A DNA stretch of 64,000 bases from Siderastrea radians (taxonomy: Eukaryota > Cnidaria > Anthozoa > Scleractinia > Rhizangiidae): assembly GCA_964017195.1 (NCBI GenBank), contig OZ024892.1:16667871-16731870 (forward strand), given 5' to 3'. Position 1 is the stretch's first letter; every line of letters starts with the position of its first letter. This document shows positions 23,059 to 31,930 of this stretch, in pieces. A model generated the notes under the pieces. The model saw only the letters and a list, made by a program, of their open reading frames with translations, ran no database searches and was not told the origin of the DNA. A program made the translations under genes and the position numbers.

Positions 23059-23616
23059 TCAAGGAAACAAAACACGTCGCACTTGATCCCGCAACCGCTC
23101 TCTCCTCTCCCGCTCCATCCGTTTATACTCTTCCCGCTGTCTCACCACTTCTTTAAAAAAATACGCAATCTCCTGCCAACGGTCCGCTGCATGCACTCGT
23201 GGCAGGTGGTTAATCAAATAATGATCCAACTCCTTAAAATCCTCCAAACTAATGATCCAAAACCGCTCGTCCATGGTCGCCACTATCCGCCGACAAATAA
23301 AGGGGATGATCCTTGTAATAAGGGCCTTGTGCATGATCTTCACGATCTCTGGGTGTGGGACTCCACGGGGGTGACCATTCTCCGTTTCCACTAAGCAGAG
23401 GACAAACATGCGGATGAACGCCGCCACGCGATGTTTGTTGAGGGGGCGCCACGCTTCTTCCCGCCTTTCCATCACCCGTCTCGTATGGCGGTCCAACGGG
23501 GTTAACTCCTGTCCCGCTCTCCTCCTCAACGCGTCTGCTCCGCCCACATTAACAAAACTGGCTAAGGAGCCCAAGGACCTTCTCGTTTCAGACATTTTTG
23601 GCTCACCGAAGAACAT
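23059..23616 (-). CDS. Unrecognised helical basic protein, 185 aa
   Basis: ATG at 23616, with an alternative MSETRRS at 23595. Almost entirely predicted helical: a VGGADALRRRAGQEL segment, a central hydrophobic helix (FIRMFVLCLVE), IRRIVATMDERFWIISLEDF and an Arg/Glu-rich coiled tail (YKRMERERRERLRDQ). TATATAAG at 23671-23678 is in place. It diverges from the plus-strand cassette at 23851, mirroring the polB/early pair layout. No family recognised. Confidence 0.6.
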   Translation of the reverse strand: MFFGEPKMSETRRSLGSLASFVNVGGADALRRRAGQELTPLDRHTRRVMERREEAWRPLNKHRVAAFIRMFVLCLVETENGHPRGVPHPEIVKIMHKALITRIIPFICRRIVATMDERFWIISLEDFKELDHYLINHLPRVHAADRWQEIAYFFKEVVRQREEYKRMERERRERLRDQVRRVLFP

Positions 23617-23670
23617 AAGTCAACAAGGACCGGCTCAAAGCTAAGAGTGACGTCCTGTGGCCTCCCTTGA

Positions 23671-23678
23671 CTTATATA
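23671..23678 (-). promoter_or_regulatory. TATA box (TATATAAG) of the 185-aa gene
   Basis: 55 bases upstream of the ATG at 23616; opposite to the TATA at 23812. Confidence 0.55.
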
Positions 23679-23811
23679 CCCTAATCCGCGCAATGCCTCA
23701 TGGTCTATCTAAGGAGGGGGGAGGGGGGTCCCCCCACCCCGTCCCCTCCCAAAGCATGATGGGCCTTTATCTCATTGGCCCCTTCCATCCCACGTGACCC
23801 CTTTGTTTCTC

Positions 23812-23819
23812 TATAAAAA
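23812..23819 (+). promoter_or_regulatory. TATA box (TATAAAAA) of the plus-strand cassette
   Basis: 32 bases upstream of the ATG at 23851. The single box precedes three abutting genes. A G-run/C-run inverted block (about 23715-23752) lies upstream. Confidence 0.65.
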
Positions 23820-23850
23820 AACCCACCGTCCCCCTCCATCTTTCACACTC

Positions 23851-24048
23851 ATGGATGATCCAATCCTTAGTCCAGAAGCCCAACAAGTGATTGATCGTCT
23901 ACGAGCCTTGTTGTCTCTGTTGGAAAAAGATTTGGAGGAGATCCGTTTCAAAGCTTCTTATTTTGAACTGCTTCGTCTTCATAGCACCAAACATCTCAGT
24001 CGTAACGAATTGTGTTTATTAACCTTGAAAAACTTCTACCGGTGGTGA
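23851..24048 (+). CDS. Small helical protein A of a coupled pair, 65 aa
   Basis: Start at MDDPILSPEAQ. Opens LSPEAQQVIDRL and is helical throughout, ending KNFYRW. Alignable with the next gene (ISPEAVQILQRL), so the two are tandem paralogues. The stop TGA is immediately followed by the next ATG (TGAATG). The size and helical pattern could suit an adaptor-like or death-fold mimic, but no family is recognised. Confidence 0.65.
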   Translation: MDDPILSPEAQQVIDRLRALLSLLEKDLEEIRFKASYFELLRLHSTKHLSRNELCLLTLKNFYRW

Positions 24049-24246
24049 ATGGGCGATAAGATCAGTCCGGAAGCCGTGCAAATCCTACAACGTCTAGGAC
24101 AAATCCGACAACAAATCTTAGAGCTGGTCCAACCTTTGCGTTACCAACTCCCTTACCAAGAAGTGAACCGACTCCGTCAAGAAGGCATCATCACCCTCAT
24201 CGAATTTCAGCTCTTGACCAATCCCCTCTTTGATCCTTTGGCCTGA
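24049..24246 (+). CDS. Small helical protein B of the coupled pair, 65 aa
   Basis: ATG directly abuts the previous stop. Opens MGDKISPEAVQILQRL, related to protein A at the same position, then a LVQPLRYQLPY helix and ITLIEFQLLTNPLF. Stop and next start share one base (TGATG). Equal length and shared opening support duplication within the element. Function unknown. Confidence 0.65.
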   Translation: MGDKISPEAVQILQRLGQIRQQILELVQPLRYQLPYQEVNRLRQEGIITLIEFQLLTNPLFDPLA

Positions 24247-24647
24247 TGGCGCAACCCAACCCCTGTGTGATTTGTTTGACGCCTGTCGCCAATTATACCA
24301 CGTTGAGGTGCTGTGGTCAACCTTGTCATGTCGCCTGTGTCAACCAATACCACCAGAACGGTCAGACCCTCCTATGTCCTAGATGCCAACACATCGTTCC
24401 TCTTTCCGTCCTTGAAGTCCTCCATGAAGAATGGAAAGAAGACCCGGAGTTTGTCCAGCATGTCAAGACCGATTGGAAAGACAATCCTTTGTGGTATGGT
24501 ATTTGCTACGAAGACGGCAACGCCCTACAAGGATTCTGGGGAGAACTGCGCGATCGCTATGAGCCCCACCGCAAAACCCTCTACTTTCTGGGTCGCACCA
24601 AAACCCAAGCCGTTTCACGGATGAAAACCTGTATCAGCTTCGCGTAA
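24246..24647 (+). CDS. RING-like zinc-finger protein, putative E3 ubiquitin ligase, 133 aa
   Basis: N-terminal cysteine/histidine array CVIC, RCCGQPCHVAC and CPRC (residues 7-47) has RING/U-box-variant spacing. A Trp-rich domain follows (EEWKEDPEFV, DNPLWYGICYEDG), ending in a basic tail. In DNA viruses such proteins commonly redirect host ubiquitination against defence factors; whether this one is a ligase is inference. Third gene of the stop-start coupled plus-strand cassette. Confidence 0.75.
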   Translation: MAQPNPCVICLTPVANYTTLRCCGQPCHVACVNQYHQNGQTLLCPRCQHIVPLSVLEVLHEEWKEDPEFVQHVKTDWKDNPLWYGICYEDGNALQGFWGELRDRYEPHRKTLYFLGRTKTQAVSRMKTCISFA

Positions 24648-24694
24648 AAAAAAAAGGACACTTTTTTTTTCTACTTGTTATCAACAAAAAATGA

Positions 24695-24730
24695 AGGACC
24701 AATAAAGGATGTTCCATGATACTTTATTGT
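24695..24730. terminator. Back-to-back polyadenylation signals
   Basis: Plus-strand AATAAA (in CCAATAAAGG) and minus-strand AATAAA (in CACAATAAAGT) face each other about 20 bases apart, ending the RING cassette and the third SFYxTL gene. Confidence 0.7.
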
Positions 24731-24743
24731 GCTCTTTCTTTGT

Positions 24744-25796
24744 TCATGTTCGTTGACTTTTTCGGGAGAGTTGAAGGGTGACAATGGTTCGGCCTTGTTT
24801 GAACGGAGCCGGCTGTCCATTCGCTGTTTGAATGTCTATCTCAATGCTGTCAAAGATGGTCTTGCCTAGAGGAAAATACATCCGTTGCGTCGTATCAAAT
24901 TGATGGTCGGTATTGCCCGCATCCAAGGTACGTAAAAACCCTTTTTCTTGATTTCCCACAATGCTCGGTGCCACCAAGTCCGTGTAAATCATCAATTGTT
25001 GTTGTCCTTGTTGCGGTTTGACCGTCGGCGTACTGGGAAAGGGTTGTCGACTCAGATTCGGTCCCAAGAAGAAGTAATAATCGAAATCGGGGTGGGTAAA
25101 GCTGACGGAGACATGACCAAAAGGTGGATATTTGGCGACAGTACCGGTGGTGGGTGACCATTTATGGCGATCGTTGTAATCCACAATATGTTTCACCAGA
25201 TAATTCTTTTCTTGGACCACGCGTTCCGTGGGCGTTCCATCTTTCACCAATCCCATCAAGCCAGCGAATTTCCATTCCATTTCAAATTCCATATTGGCCG
25301 GTATGAGGACATACAACGAATCTAATTCGGGGGCGACGCCCGTATTGGTGATTTTCACATAGGGTTGAGCCAGGTTAAGCGCGGCTAGTTGTTTGCGTTT
25401 GGCTTGATCGTCCACATCCATTTTAGCTATATCCATCATGACGTCCATGTGTTGTTTTTCCATTTCGTACGCAATGGCAATCCAGGCTTCTTTCAAATTG
25501 CGGTAATACCCGGGCGGTAAATAAATTTGTTTGGTGACTTGAAGGGGGGCCGTTCCATCCGCACGTTTTGGGATGTATCTAACATCTGTTTTCATCCAAT
25601 GTTTTTGACTATCCTCTTGCGTCCAATTCTGCTTGGTCTGATCTTCCAAGGATTGATTAAACCCCGGGTGGGACATATGTACCAACGCTGCTTCCCAATC
25701 ATCTTCCACCAAATAATACGAACGAGGCAGTCGCGCCGTAAATTTTTGCCCCGTGCCTTGTGCTTGATCACTGAGCAGAGTGATGTAAAAACTCAT
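24744..25796 (-). CDS. SFYxTL-family protein, copy 3, 350 aa
   Basis: Opens MSFYITLLSDQAQG, has an early W.AALVHMSHPGF block, and ends FKQGRTIVTLQLSRK, matching the family plan of the two genes at 17.4-19.5 kb but more diverged and separated by 5 kb. Behind TATAAAAG at 25827-25834; first gene inside the right inverted repeat. Three lineages of one capsid-associated family in one element suggests distinct positions or host-binding roles; inference. Confidence 0.7.
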   Translation of the reverse strand: MSFYITLLSDQAQGTGQKFTARLPRSYYLVEDDWEAALVHMSHPGFNQSLEDQTKQNWTQEDSQKHWMKTDVRYIPKRADGTAPLQVTKQIYLPPGYYRNLKEAWIAIAYEMEKQHMDVMMDIAKMDVDDQAKRKQLAALNLAQPYVKITNTGVAPELDSLYVLIPANMEFEMEWKFAGLMGLVKDGTPTERVVQEKNYLVKHIVDYNDRHKWSPTTGTVAKYPPFGHVSVSFTHPDFDYYFFLGPNLSRQPFPSTPTVKPQQGQQQLMIYTDLVAPSIVGNQEKGFLRTLDAGNTDHQFDTTQRMYFPLGKTIFDSIEIDIQTANGQPAPFKQGRTIVTLQLSRKSQRT

Positions 25797-25826
25797 CGTG
25801 ACTACTCCCTCACCTTAGGGTTTACC

Positions 25827-25834
25827 CTTTTATA
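25827..25834 (-). promoter_or_regulatory. TATA box of SFYxTL copy 3
   Basis: TATAAAAGGG on the minus strand 31 bases before the ATG at 25796. Confidence 0.65.
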
Positions 25835-25904
25835 CCTACCCACGTTGCAGAAATTGGACTTGTGCCAAAACCATATCAAATCCATATATGGGCCATATAT
25901 GGGC

Positions 25905-26184
25905 CAAGGATCACCCCCGTTGCCCCAGTTGGACTTTGGACTTTTCTCCGCGGTTTGACTTCCCCTTGAGCCCACGAGCCATTTTTCATACTAGTCAGCG
26001 GTTTCCCATCCCAAATCACGTGACTTCCGGTTGCCTGAGCCCACGATTCTTTTTACCCATGGTCAGCGGTTTTGAGCCCGCTATCCCCTTAGCAACCAAC
26101 GGTCAGCGGGGGCACTTCCGGTTAGCAACCGCGAGAACCAATCAGAAGCCAGGATTAGCGCCTATCTGAGCCCCCTTTACTACT
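25905..26184 (-). repeat. Right terminal inverted repeat, 280 bp
   Basis: Reverse complement of 3283-3562 with one mismatch found. Ends ...CCCCCTTTACTACT. Just inside it a short CATATATGGGC duplication (25883-25903) marks the border with unique sequence. Confidence 0.95.
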
Positions 26185-26190
26185 CATGTA
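26185..26190. repeat. Right target-site duplication (CATGTA)
   Basis: Identical to 3277-3282. Confidence 0.95.
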
Positions 26191-26984
26191 TATATGATTG
26201 CAAGGTTTTTAGAATGTAGCCACGGCTACCTCACAAAAGGTAATAAAACGGAACTGAAGGCTCTTAGAATAGCCGTATAACAAGGTCGAAACAAGGATAC
26301 CTGCTTCCGTTTTTTGTCCCGATTCTAGAAATTATGGTGGAATATGTAATCTGCGCCGACAATTATGATAGCCTGATTCACACGATGGTCTTAAGTGTTC
26401 GTAAGCCAGCATGACGAAAATGGTGCTAAGTTTGAGCAAAAGGAGCATTATAGTTTCGTTCCCGATATTCACAAGTGTCTAATGAAATTATATTAGCTTT
26501 GCAAGCTTTTGCATGTAAAATGATTCAAAGACGTTACAGTGAACACAGTCAAATATCCATCCACATTTTATAAAAGAATAATTCAGCCTTTTTCTGGTTC
26601 ATTTCAACGATGTGATTTATATTAGCGTTAACCAAAGAAAACACAACGTTCATATGCAAAATTTCAGTAGTTGTTACATGACGAAACAGGGTTTCAAACT
26701 GAAATATTTTTGTCCTTACTAATCGTATTTTTGTCACTGATTTCTGAAAGGGGGTAAGTCGTTCAGTCATATGACCAATTTCTGCAGACGCTATTGTGTA
26801 TAAATCCAACATCATCGCGTATTTTCATGTTTGAGATAGAAAACCTCACCGACAGATAGTTTACAGGTCGATTCATTAATAGCTAAAATTTCAAGTAAAG
26901 GACGGAAAAGGCGCGAATTATCTTGATATCATAAGCTTAGTTCTATTAAGCTCCATTTCTCTTTGATGTCTTTGTCTTTCCACT
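26191..26984. other. Host intergenic sequence, nothing recognised
   Basis: AT-rich; continues the sequence interrupted by the Polinton. No credible gene or repeat found. Confidence 0.5.
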
Positions 26985-27522
26985 TGGATCTCTTCCTCTA
27001 GAAAAAAGCAATCGTTTAATGAAGTAGTTTAAATGCATAACAATAAACAATAAGTCTTAACCACAGAATGGAGAAGGAAAAAGCAAAAACAGTGCAATGA
27101 CAACCACTTTCTTCATCTCTGTCTGACATCGTGATCCAGAGTTGCCACATGACCATTTTTAGTGGGAATACTTTCACTGATCAGATCCAGGTTTTTTCAA
27201 TCCAATCCGATCCGATCCTGGTTTTGTGAGTCCGATCCGATCCGATCCAAATTTTGTCAGTCCGATCCGATCCGATCCGATCCGATCCAGCTTTTGTCAA
27301 CGACACTTTTAGCCAGGGCCGCCAAGTTTGAGTTTCGCTTCAGTGACCCTGCAATGTCTGCAATCGCTTTTCTGCATAAATAGATTCACCCCGACAGAAA
27401 CACTGATCATGATTATTCGTTTTTGTATCAATATCACTGAAATATTAGTTCAATAATTTGAAAAATGTATTTGAAACTTCTGAGCCGCCAAACTCGTGAA
27501 CTGCCGGGCATTTAGCTTTTTC

Positions 27523-27834
27523 CCAACCTCGTCCCCAGGGCCTTCTCCTCGTTCAAAATGGCGGTCGGAGAAGGCTGCCGAAGTGGCTCCAAAAGTTCGT
27601 TAGAATTTCGTCACGCAAACACGATGAAATGTCTTCGTTTTGTTTGAACAATGGTTTCCGATTGCAGAAAACAAACAGGGCCGCCAGACACTGGAAACAA
27701 CGTCCGAAAAAGCCATTTTATCATGTGCCACGTGACAAAATACTCCACGATTCGTGGAGTATTTCAGCAGCCTTGGCCAGGGGTTTCTCCGACCGCCATT
27801 TTGAACGAGGAGAAGGCCCTGGGGACGAGGTTGG
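27523..27834. mobile_element. Short inverted-repeat transposon (MITE), 50-bp arms
   Basis: Arms 27523-27572 and 27785-27834 are perfect reverse complements starting CCAACCTCGTCCCCAGGG. An 8-base direct flank GCTTTTTC (27515-27522 and 27834-27841, sharing an end base) suggests an 8-bp target duplication, as in hAT- or P-like elements. The middle holds a small hairpin (ATACTCCACGATTCGTGGAGTAT). Confidence 0.7.
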
Positions 27835-28430
27835 CTTTTTCCGGAGAAACTGCGCCCGGCTGCCGGGCAATGTAGACACGGTGATTAAGTTCAGCTAAAT
27901 ACCCGGCGCTCTGGTTTCGGAGAATTATACAGTAATTATTGAGTCTACCCTATTATCAAGGGCTTCCTAACTTAGTATGGATAGTGGAGGTATTTGATTC
28001 GAAACTATGGTGGTTTTTTGGGCCACATTTCTGACAGGATAACAACTCTACAGCATCCGTGACATGTCACAGTATGGTGGCGTGACGGCTCGGGTAAGAC
28101 AGAAAGCTACAGCGATTTTATAGCATGCTAAAGCTCTGAAAGTTCCCCATCTACAAACCAAACTGGGTCTTTTAAATCGCTTAGTAATTGTAAACAAACT
28201 TCCAGTACTCCCAGGACGTCTGAATGAGAAATTCTGTGTGTTTCTGTCTGGCGGGTCTAGCCACTAATAATTGCAAACATCGCAATTTTCTAGTATGCAC
28301 AAGCTCAGAAAACTCGTCCACTACCAAACTAAAATACTTTTCTGAGCTACTTGGCAATTCTAAACAAATATCGAATACTTACAGAACGTTAAAATAAGCC
28401 TCTCGGTCAAAACCCTTCGAAAAATTCGGA

Positions 28431-28541
28431 TTTGCGTTGGCTCAGAGAGCCAACGCAAATATATTTTCAAATATATTTTCAAAGTACGGAACTTGATACA
28501 GGGTACGGGTTGGAAATATATTTGCGTTGGCTCTCTGAGCT
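28431..28541. repeat. Nested palindromes with TTTGCGTTGGCTC core
   Basis: A perfect palindrome around AGAGAG at 28431-28462 is followed by another copy of one arm at about 28517-28541. Probably the end of a small inverted-repeat transposon. Confidence 0.5.
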
Positions 28542-28928
28542 GGCGTTATTTATATTTGCTACACCGCGCTGATGACTCTCAATAAGGACGAAACAGCTGT
28601 CCGCGGTTGCAATCCTCCTGTGTCGGCTCTAGTCGTGTGGGTGTCTTGCAAAGTCTACTTTTCACGTAGTACGATCAGCCTTGCAGTCTTGTTTGTTATC
28701 TAGACAGTGCCTATTATTTAATGCTATTAAAAATCTAGCGAATGCACCATCGCAGCACACTGCAGTGAGAACGGGGAATTGAAATATATATCGATTAATT
28801 TATTAAATTCGGACAAAAACTTCTTCATAGCTTTTTTTTTCACCAACACGCCACGACAAATAACAGCAAGGCTTTCAGGTCAGATTATTCGTACGTTTTA
28901 TTACAGTTCTACATTGCCTAAGTAATTA

Positions 28929-28935
<7 letters not shown>

Positions 28936-28972
<37 letters not shown>
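28936..28972 (+). repeat. (ATT)n microsatellite
   Basis: Uninterrupted trinucleotide run inside the repeat element. Confidence 0.9.
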
Positions 28973-29130
28973 TAAAATTTTCACCCTTTTCATTTTTCTA
29001 CCGTTACTGTTTTTTTGTTGTTGTTGTTGTTGTTTTTTTTGCCTTTCAATTTTTTTCCCGTTACTCGTTTTCTCGTTACTGCGTTACTCGTTACTCGTTA
29101 CTGCGTTACTCGTTTTAGTAACACCCTTTA

Positions 29131-29490
29131 TTCTCTATGAATTAAGACAACGCGTATTTTTTTCTTTTTAAATTTGTCAACGGCCAGAGTCTGAAACTGG
29201 GTAATTGCTATAAAGAAGCAACTTTTCCAGAAAAAAAATACTTTTTCCGGTAAGAACAAATTTTTGCAGGATCTAGTCTTTGTAGAGTTAACAAAAAGTC
29301 GCAAAAATATGACGCCATAAAAATTATGTTTTGTTCATGATGGCATTCATATGAACTGTCCATAAAGGCAAAAAGTTCAGCAACGGAGTACTTCTTTGGG
29401 GAACCTAATCCTTCATTATCAGGGCTTAGGCTTAGAGGCTTAGAGGCTTAGAGGCTTAGATCGATGTTAACATCCGTGCTTACGCTCAAA
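29131..29490. other. Intergenic, with a short GGCTTAGA tandem repeat
   Basis: Four to five units of GGCTTAGA at about 29427-29460; otherwise nothing seen. Confidence 0.6.
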
Positions 29491-30790
29491 GTAAAATTGT
29501 CAGGGTATTTTATTATTAAGACAGTTGATTTTCAAACAAAAATGGTGGAATTTCGGCTTTATCGCATGCTAACTACACATAAATAACCTGTTCTCATGTG
29601 TGCAAAGATAAAAATCCTATTTAGGCCATGGAAAAAGCGGACTCAACATCCAACATTGTTAAATCCGACTTTGTTTACGATGTTGAACCAGATGGCCAAA
29701 CGATTTAAACGTTTCCATTCAACATTGCTCAACAGTGTTGGACACAGGATGTTACACGTGCTTGGCCACCCTATTGCACTGATGATGATGAATGTTGTTG
29801 AATTATTCAACACAATGTTGCACTTGCCAGCCTAATGAATTGAACCGATTCTTTTTCACGCCTGAGAACAAAAGAAATGTTGGCTGTTGCTTGGATCGAA
29901 AGTGTGATGACAATCAAATTTCGTTCAACAGCTCAGTTTCAACATCATTCAGCATCATCCAACATCACTCCACAGGGTGGCCAGAAACCTGCAACATGTT
30001 GAATTCAACAACGTTGGACGCTGTTGAATGGAATTGTTGGATCTGTTGTCTGCGGCCTTCGTCTGTTTTGTCAAGAAAATGTTCTGTAAACGTGACTCAA
30101 TTGCTGTGGAATTCGAAAGCGGAAATTATTCAACCCCTCAAATCTTGTGGTTTTTTACATTTTTCTAGTAAAAGCTACGTATGAAAAACACCTGAAAGCA
30201 GGTGACCTTTTTTAAAAACAAAAGAATCTTAACGTCTTTAAGTACCATAAGGTCTTCAGCCAATTTAGCGCAAACACTGAAAACATTCTTTGCTGACCAA
30301 CTATAAACCTGTTTACCTCTGAAATTGAAATTGTAAAGGTATTTTAAGGTATTCGTGTTTTAAAAACCACAAAATTTGCTTCATCGAAAAAATCCGAATT
30401 CCACGTCAATTAATTGTTAGGTTATATCGATCGACCTTCGTGACGTATGTAGTGTCAAATAATTCATTCCAAATTTTCAAGAATTGGATCAAGCATCAAT
30501 CAATATTTTCCAACTCAGGGAAAGGTCTATAGTAGTTGATATTTCTTTCTGTATGCAAAAAATGGTCTACAATGTCGCAGATATTTGTCATCGGTTTTAT
30601 TTTACAATTTTAACGATAGCACAAATTAACCTTTATTTTGGAAAGATGAAGAATACTTCAACCGAAGAGCATACCGTAGATATAATGTTTGTGAGTTTAA
30701 AAACATTGATGTAAAGATCTTTGTCATTATCGAAAAAAACCTGTTTTCCTCGAAGTTCAAACGTAACAAATAAAAATGATTTTATTCCAA
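29490..30790 (+). repeat. Diverged upstream copy of the 1.63-kb repeat, with an insertion
   Basis: Segments TTGTCAGGGTATTTTAT, CTAACTACACATAAATA, GCAGGTGACC and GTGACGTATGTAGTGTC align with the start of the tandem units at 31931 and 33566. Between about 29625 and 30050 the alignment is broken by a CAACATTGTTG-rich block of ~420 bp with many self-complementary TGTTGAA/TTCAACA words, probably a non-autonomous transposon. Confidence 0.5.
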
Positions 30791-30840
30791 CTGATAAGAA
30801 ACGCTGAAAAACACCTTGGTGATGTGGGCACCCTAGATAA

Positions 30841-30843
30841 TTA

Positions 30844-30905
<62 letters not shown>
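30841..30905 (+). repeat. (ATT)n microsatellite
   Basis: About twenty ATT units. Confidence 0.95.
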
Positions 30906-30907
<2 letters not shown>

Positions 30908-31032
30908 GAACGGGTTAAGAACAAATTTTGGAGGGATCTAGTCTTTTTTCACGCCATACGGTGTCGTTCTAAGAACGTTTGCATGTAGATCAAAATATGA
31001 AACAAGATTTACCCCTCCGCTATATTGAACTT

Positions 31033-31520
31033 ACCGTTAACGCTCTAATAAGGGGGGCCTCATTTATCTTCAGGCCTTCTTCAGGAGGGGTGACTTAAAT
31101 GAGAGGGGGGAGCTTATTTAAACACACCCAGAGTTAAAGAGGGATCTACATGTTTTCCTAAAAAGCTGACCAGTTTTCATAAATTGCGATACAGTCTTCG
31201 TCTAGGTGCCACGCACAATCTTGAAACTAAAACAAATTTAGGTTCCCACAAATGTGTTTCTGCTCAGTTCAAATAAGCAATTCGAGAGTAAGTTTGCTTC
31301 GATATAAAATTGGGTTCACGATAAGAAAGCACTGAAATTATCCCATATGAAATTGGAAGTTGGAAATGTTGGGATGAAGAATATAATGCAATTCTAACCC
31401 GTCCTAAGTCGCCATCTTTTTGTGGTTTTGTGAGGAAGGGGGGGGCTTTAACAAAGGGGGGGCATATTAAAAACATGAAGCTCTAGTGGGGAGGGGAGAG
31501 GTTTATTAGAGCGTTTACGG
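31033..31520. mobile_element. Candidate MITE with CCGTTAACGCTCTAATAA ends
   Basis: The left end CCGTTAACGCTCTAATAA and right end TTATTAGAGCGTTTACGG are inverted repeats about 490 bp apart. No transposase. Target duplication not evident. Confidence 0.45.
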
Positions 31521-31930
31521 ATAAATTGTTGTGTTGTGATCTTTAAAGTTTACCAGTAAAAGGCTGCTAGGAAACTGACCAAAGAATTTCGTATGTTTGT
31601 AATTATGATTAATTCCTCAATAATTGAATCAAAAAACTCCGAGACAAACACCGCTGAGTCAACAGTGATAAGGAATGGCGTAACAAACATTCAACAAACG
31701 TCATTACCCCTTTCTTCCAGAAGCGCACGAGATCCAAAACGATAAAACGAACAAAAATCACAAATCTAAATAAATTAAACAAACATAACCACGGGAAAGT
31801 ATTGATAACTAGCCTTCATTTGAATTAACACACTTTGTACGATTTCATCCACAAACTAAAAAGTGAGAACACCTTGTACATTATTTAAGTCCAGCTTAAG
31901 TCATCCACTGTGAAAACCGGCTTCAAATTC

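Larger units (their letters stand above)
3283..26184. mobile_element. Complete integrated Polinton/Maverick (adintovirus-like) element
   Basis: A 22.9-kb unit bounded by 280-bp inverted repeats with AG...CT ends and flanked by identical 6-bp duplications. It contains the hallmark Polinton set: protein-primed PolB, chromodomain integrase, packaging ATPase, adenain-like protease and double-jelly-roll major capsid protein, plus PLA2, SLOG-like, RING-like and GRF zinc-finger accessory genes. Nearly identical repeats point to recent insertion, while frameshifts in polymerase and protease show this copy has begun to decay. Whether related copies still form virions is unknown. Confidence 0.97.
26985..29130 (-). 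mobile_element. Longer, inverted copy of the unidentified repeat family
   Basis: The reverse complement matches the element at 1415-2018 at both ends (GGGTGTTACTAAAACGAG head at 29.1 kb; CATTGCACTGTTTTTGC segment at 27.08 kb; GATCC repeat at 27.19-27.30 kb) but has about 1.5 kb more in the middle, including a nested short inverted-repeat element. No transposase frame is visible, so class is unknown. Confidence 0.55.
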
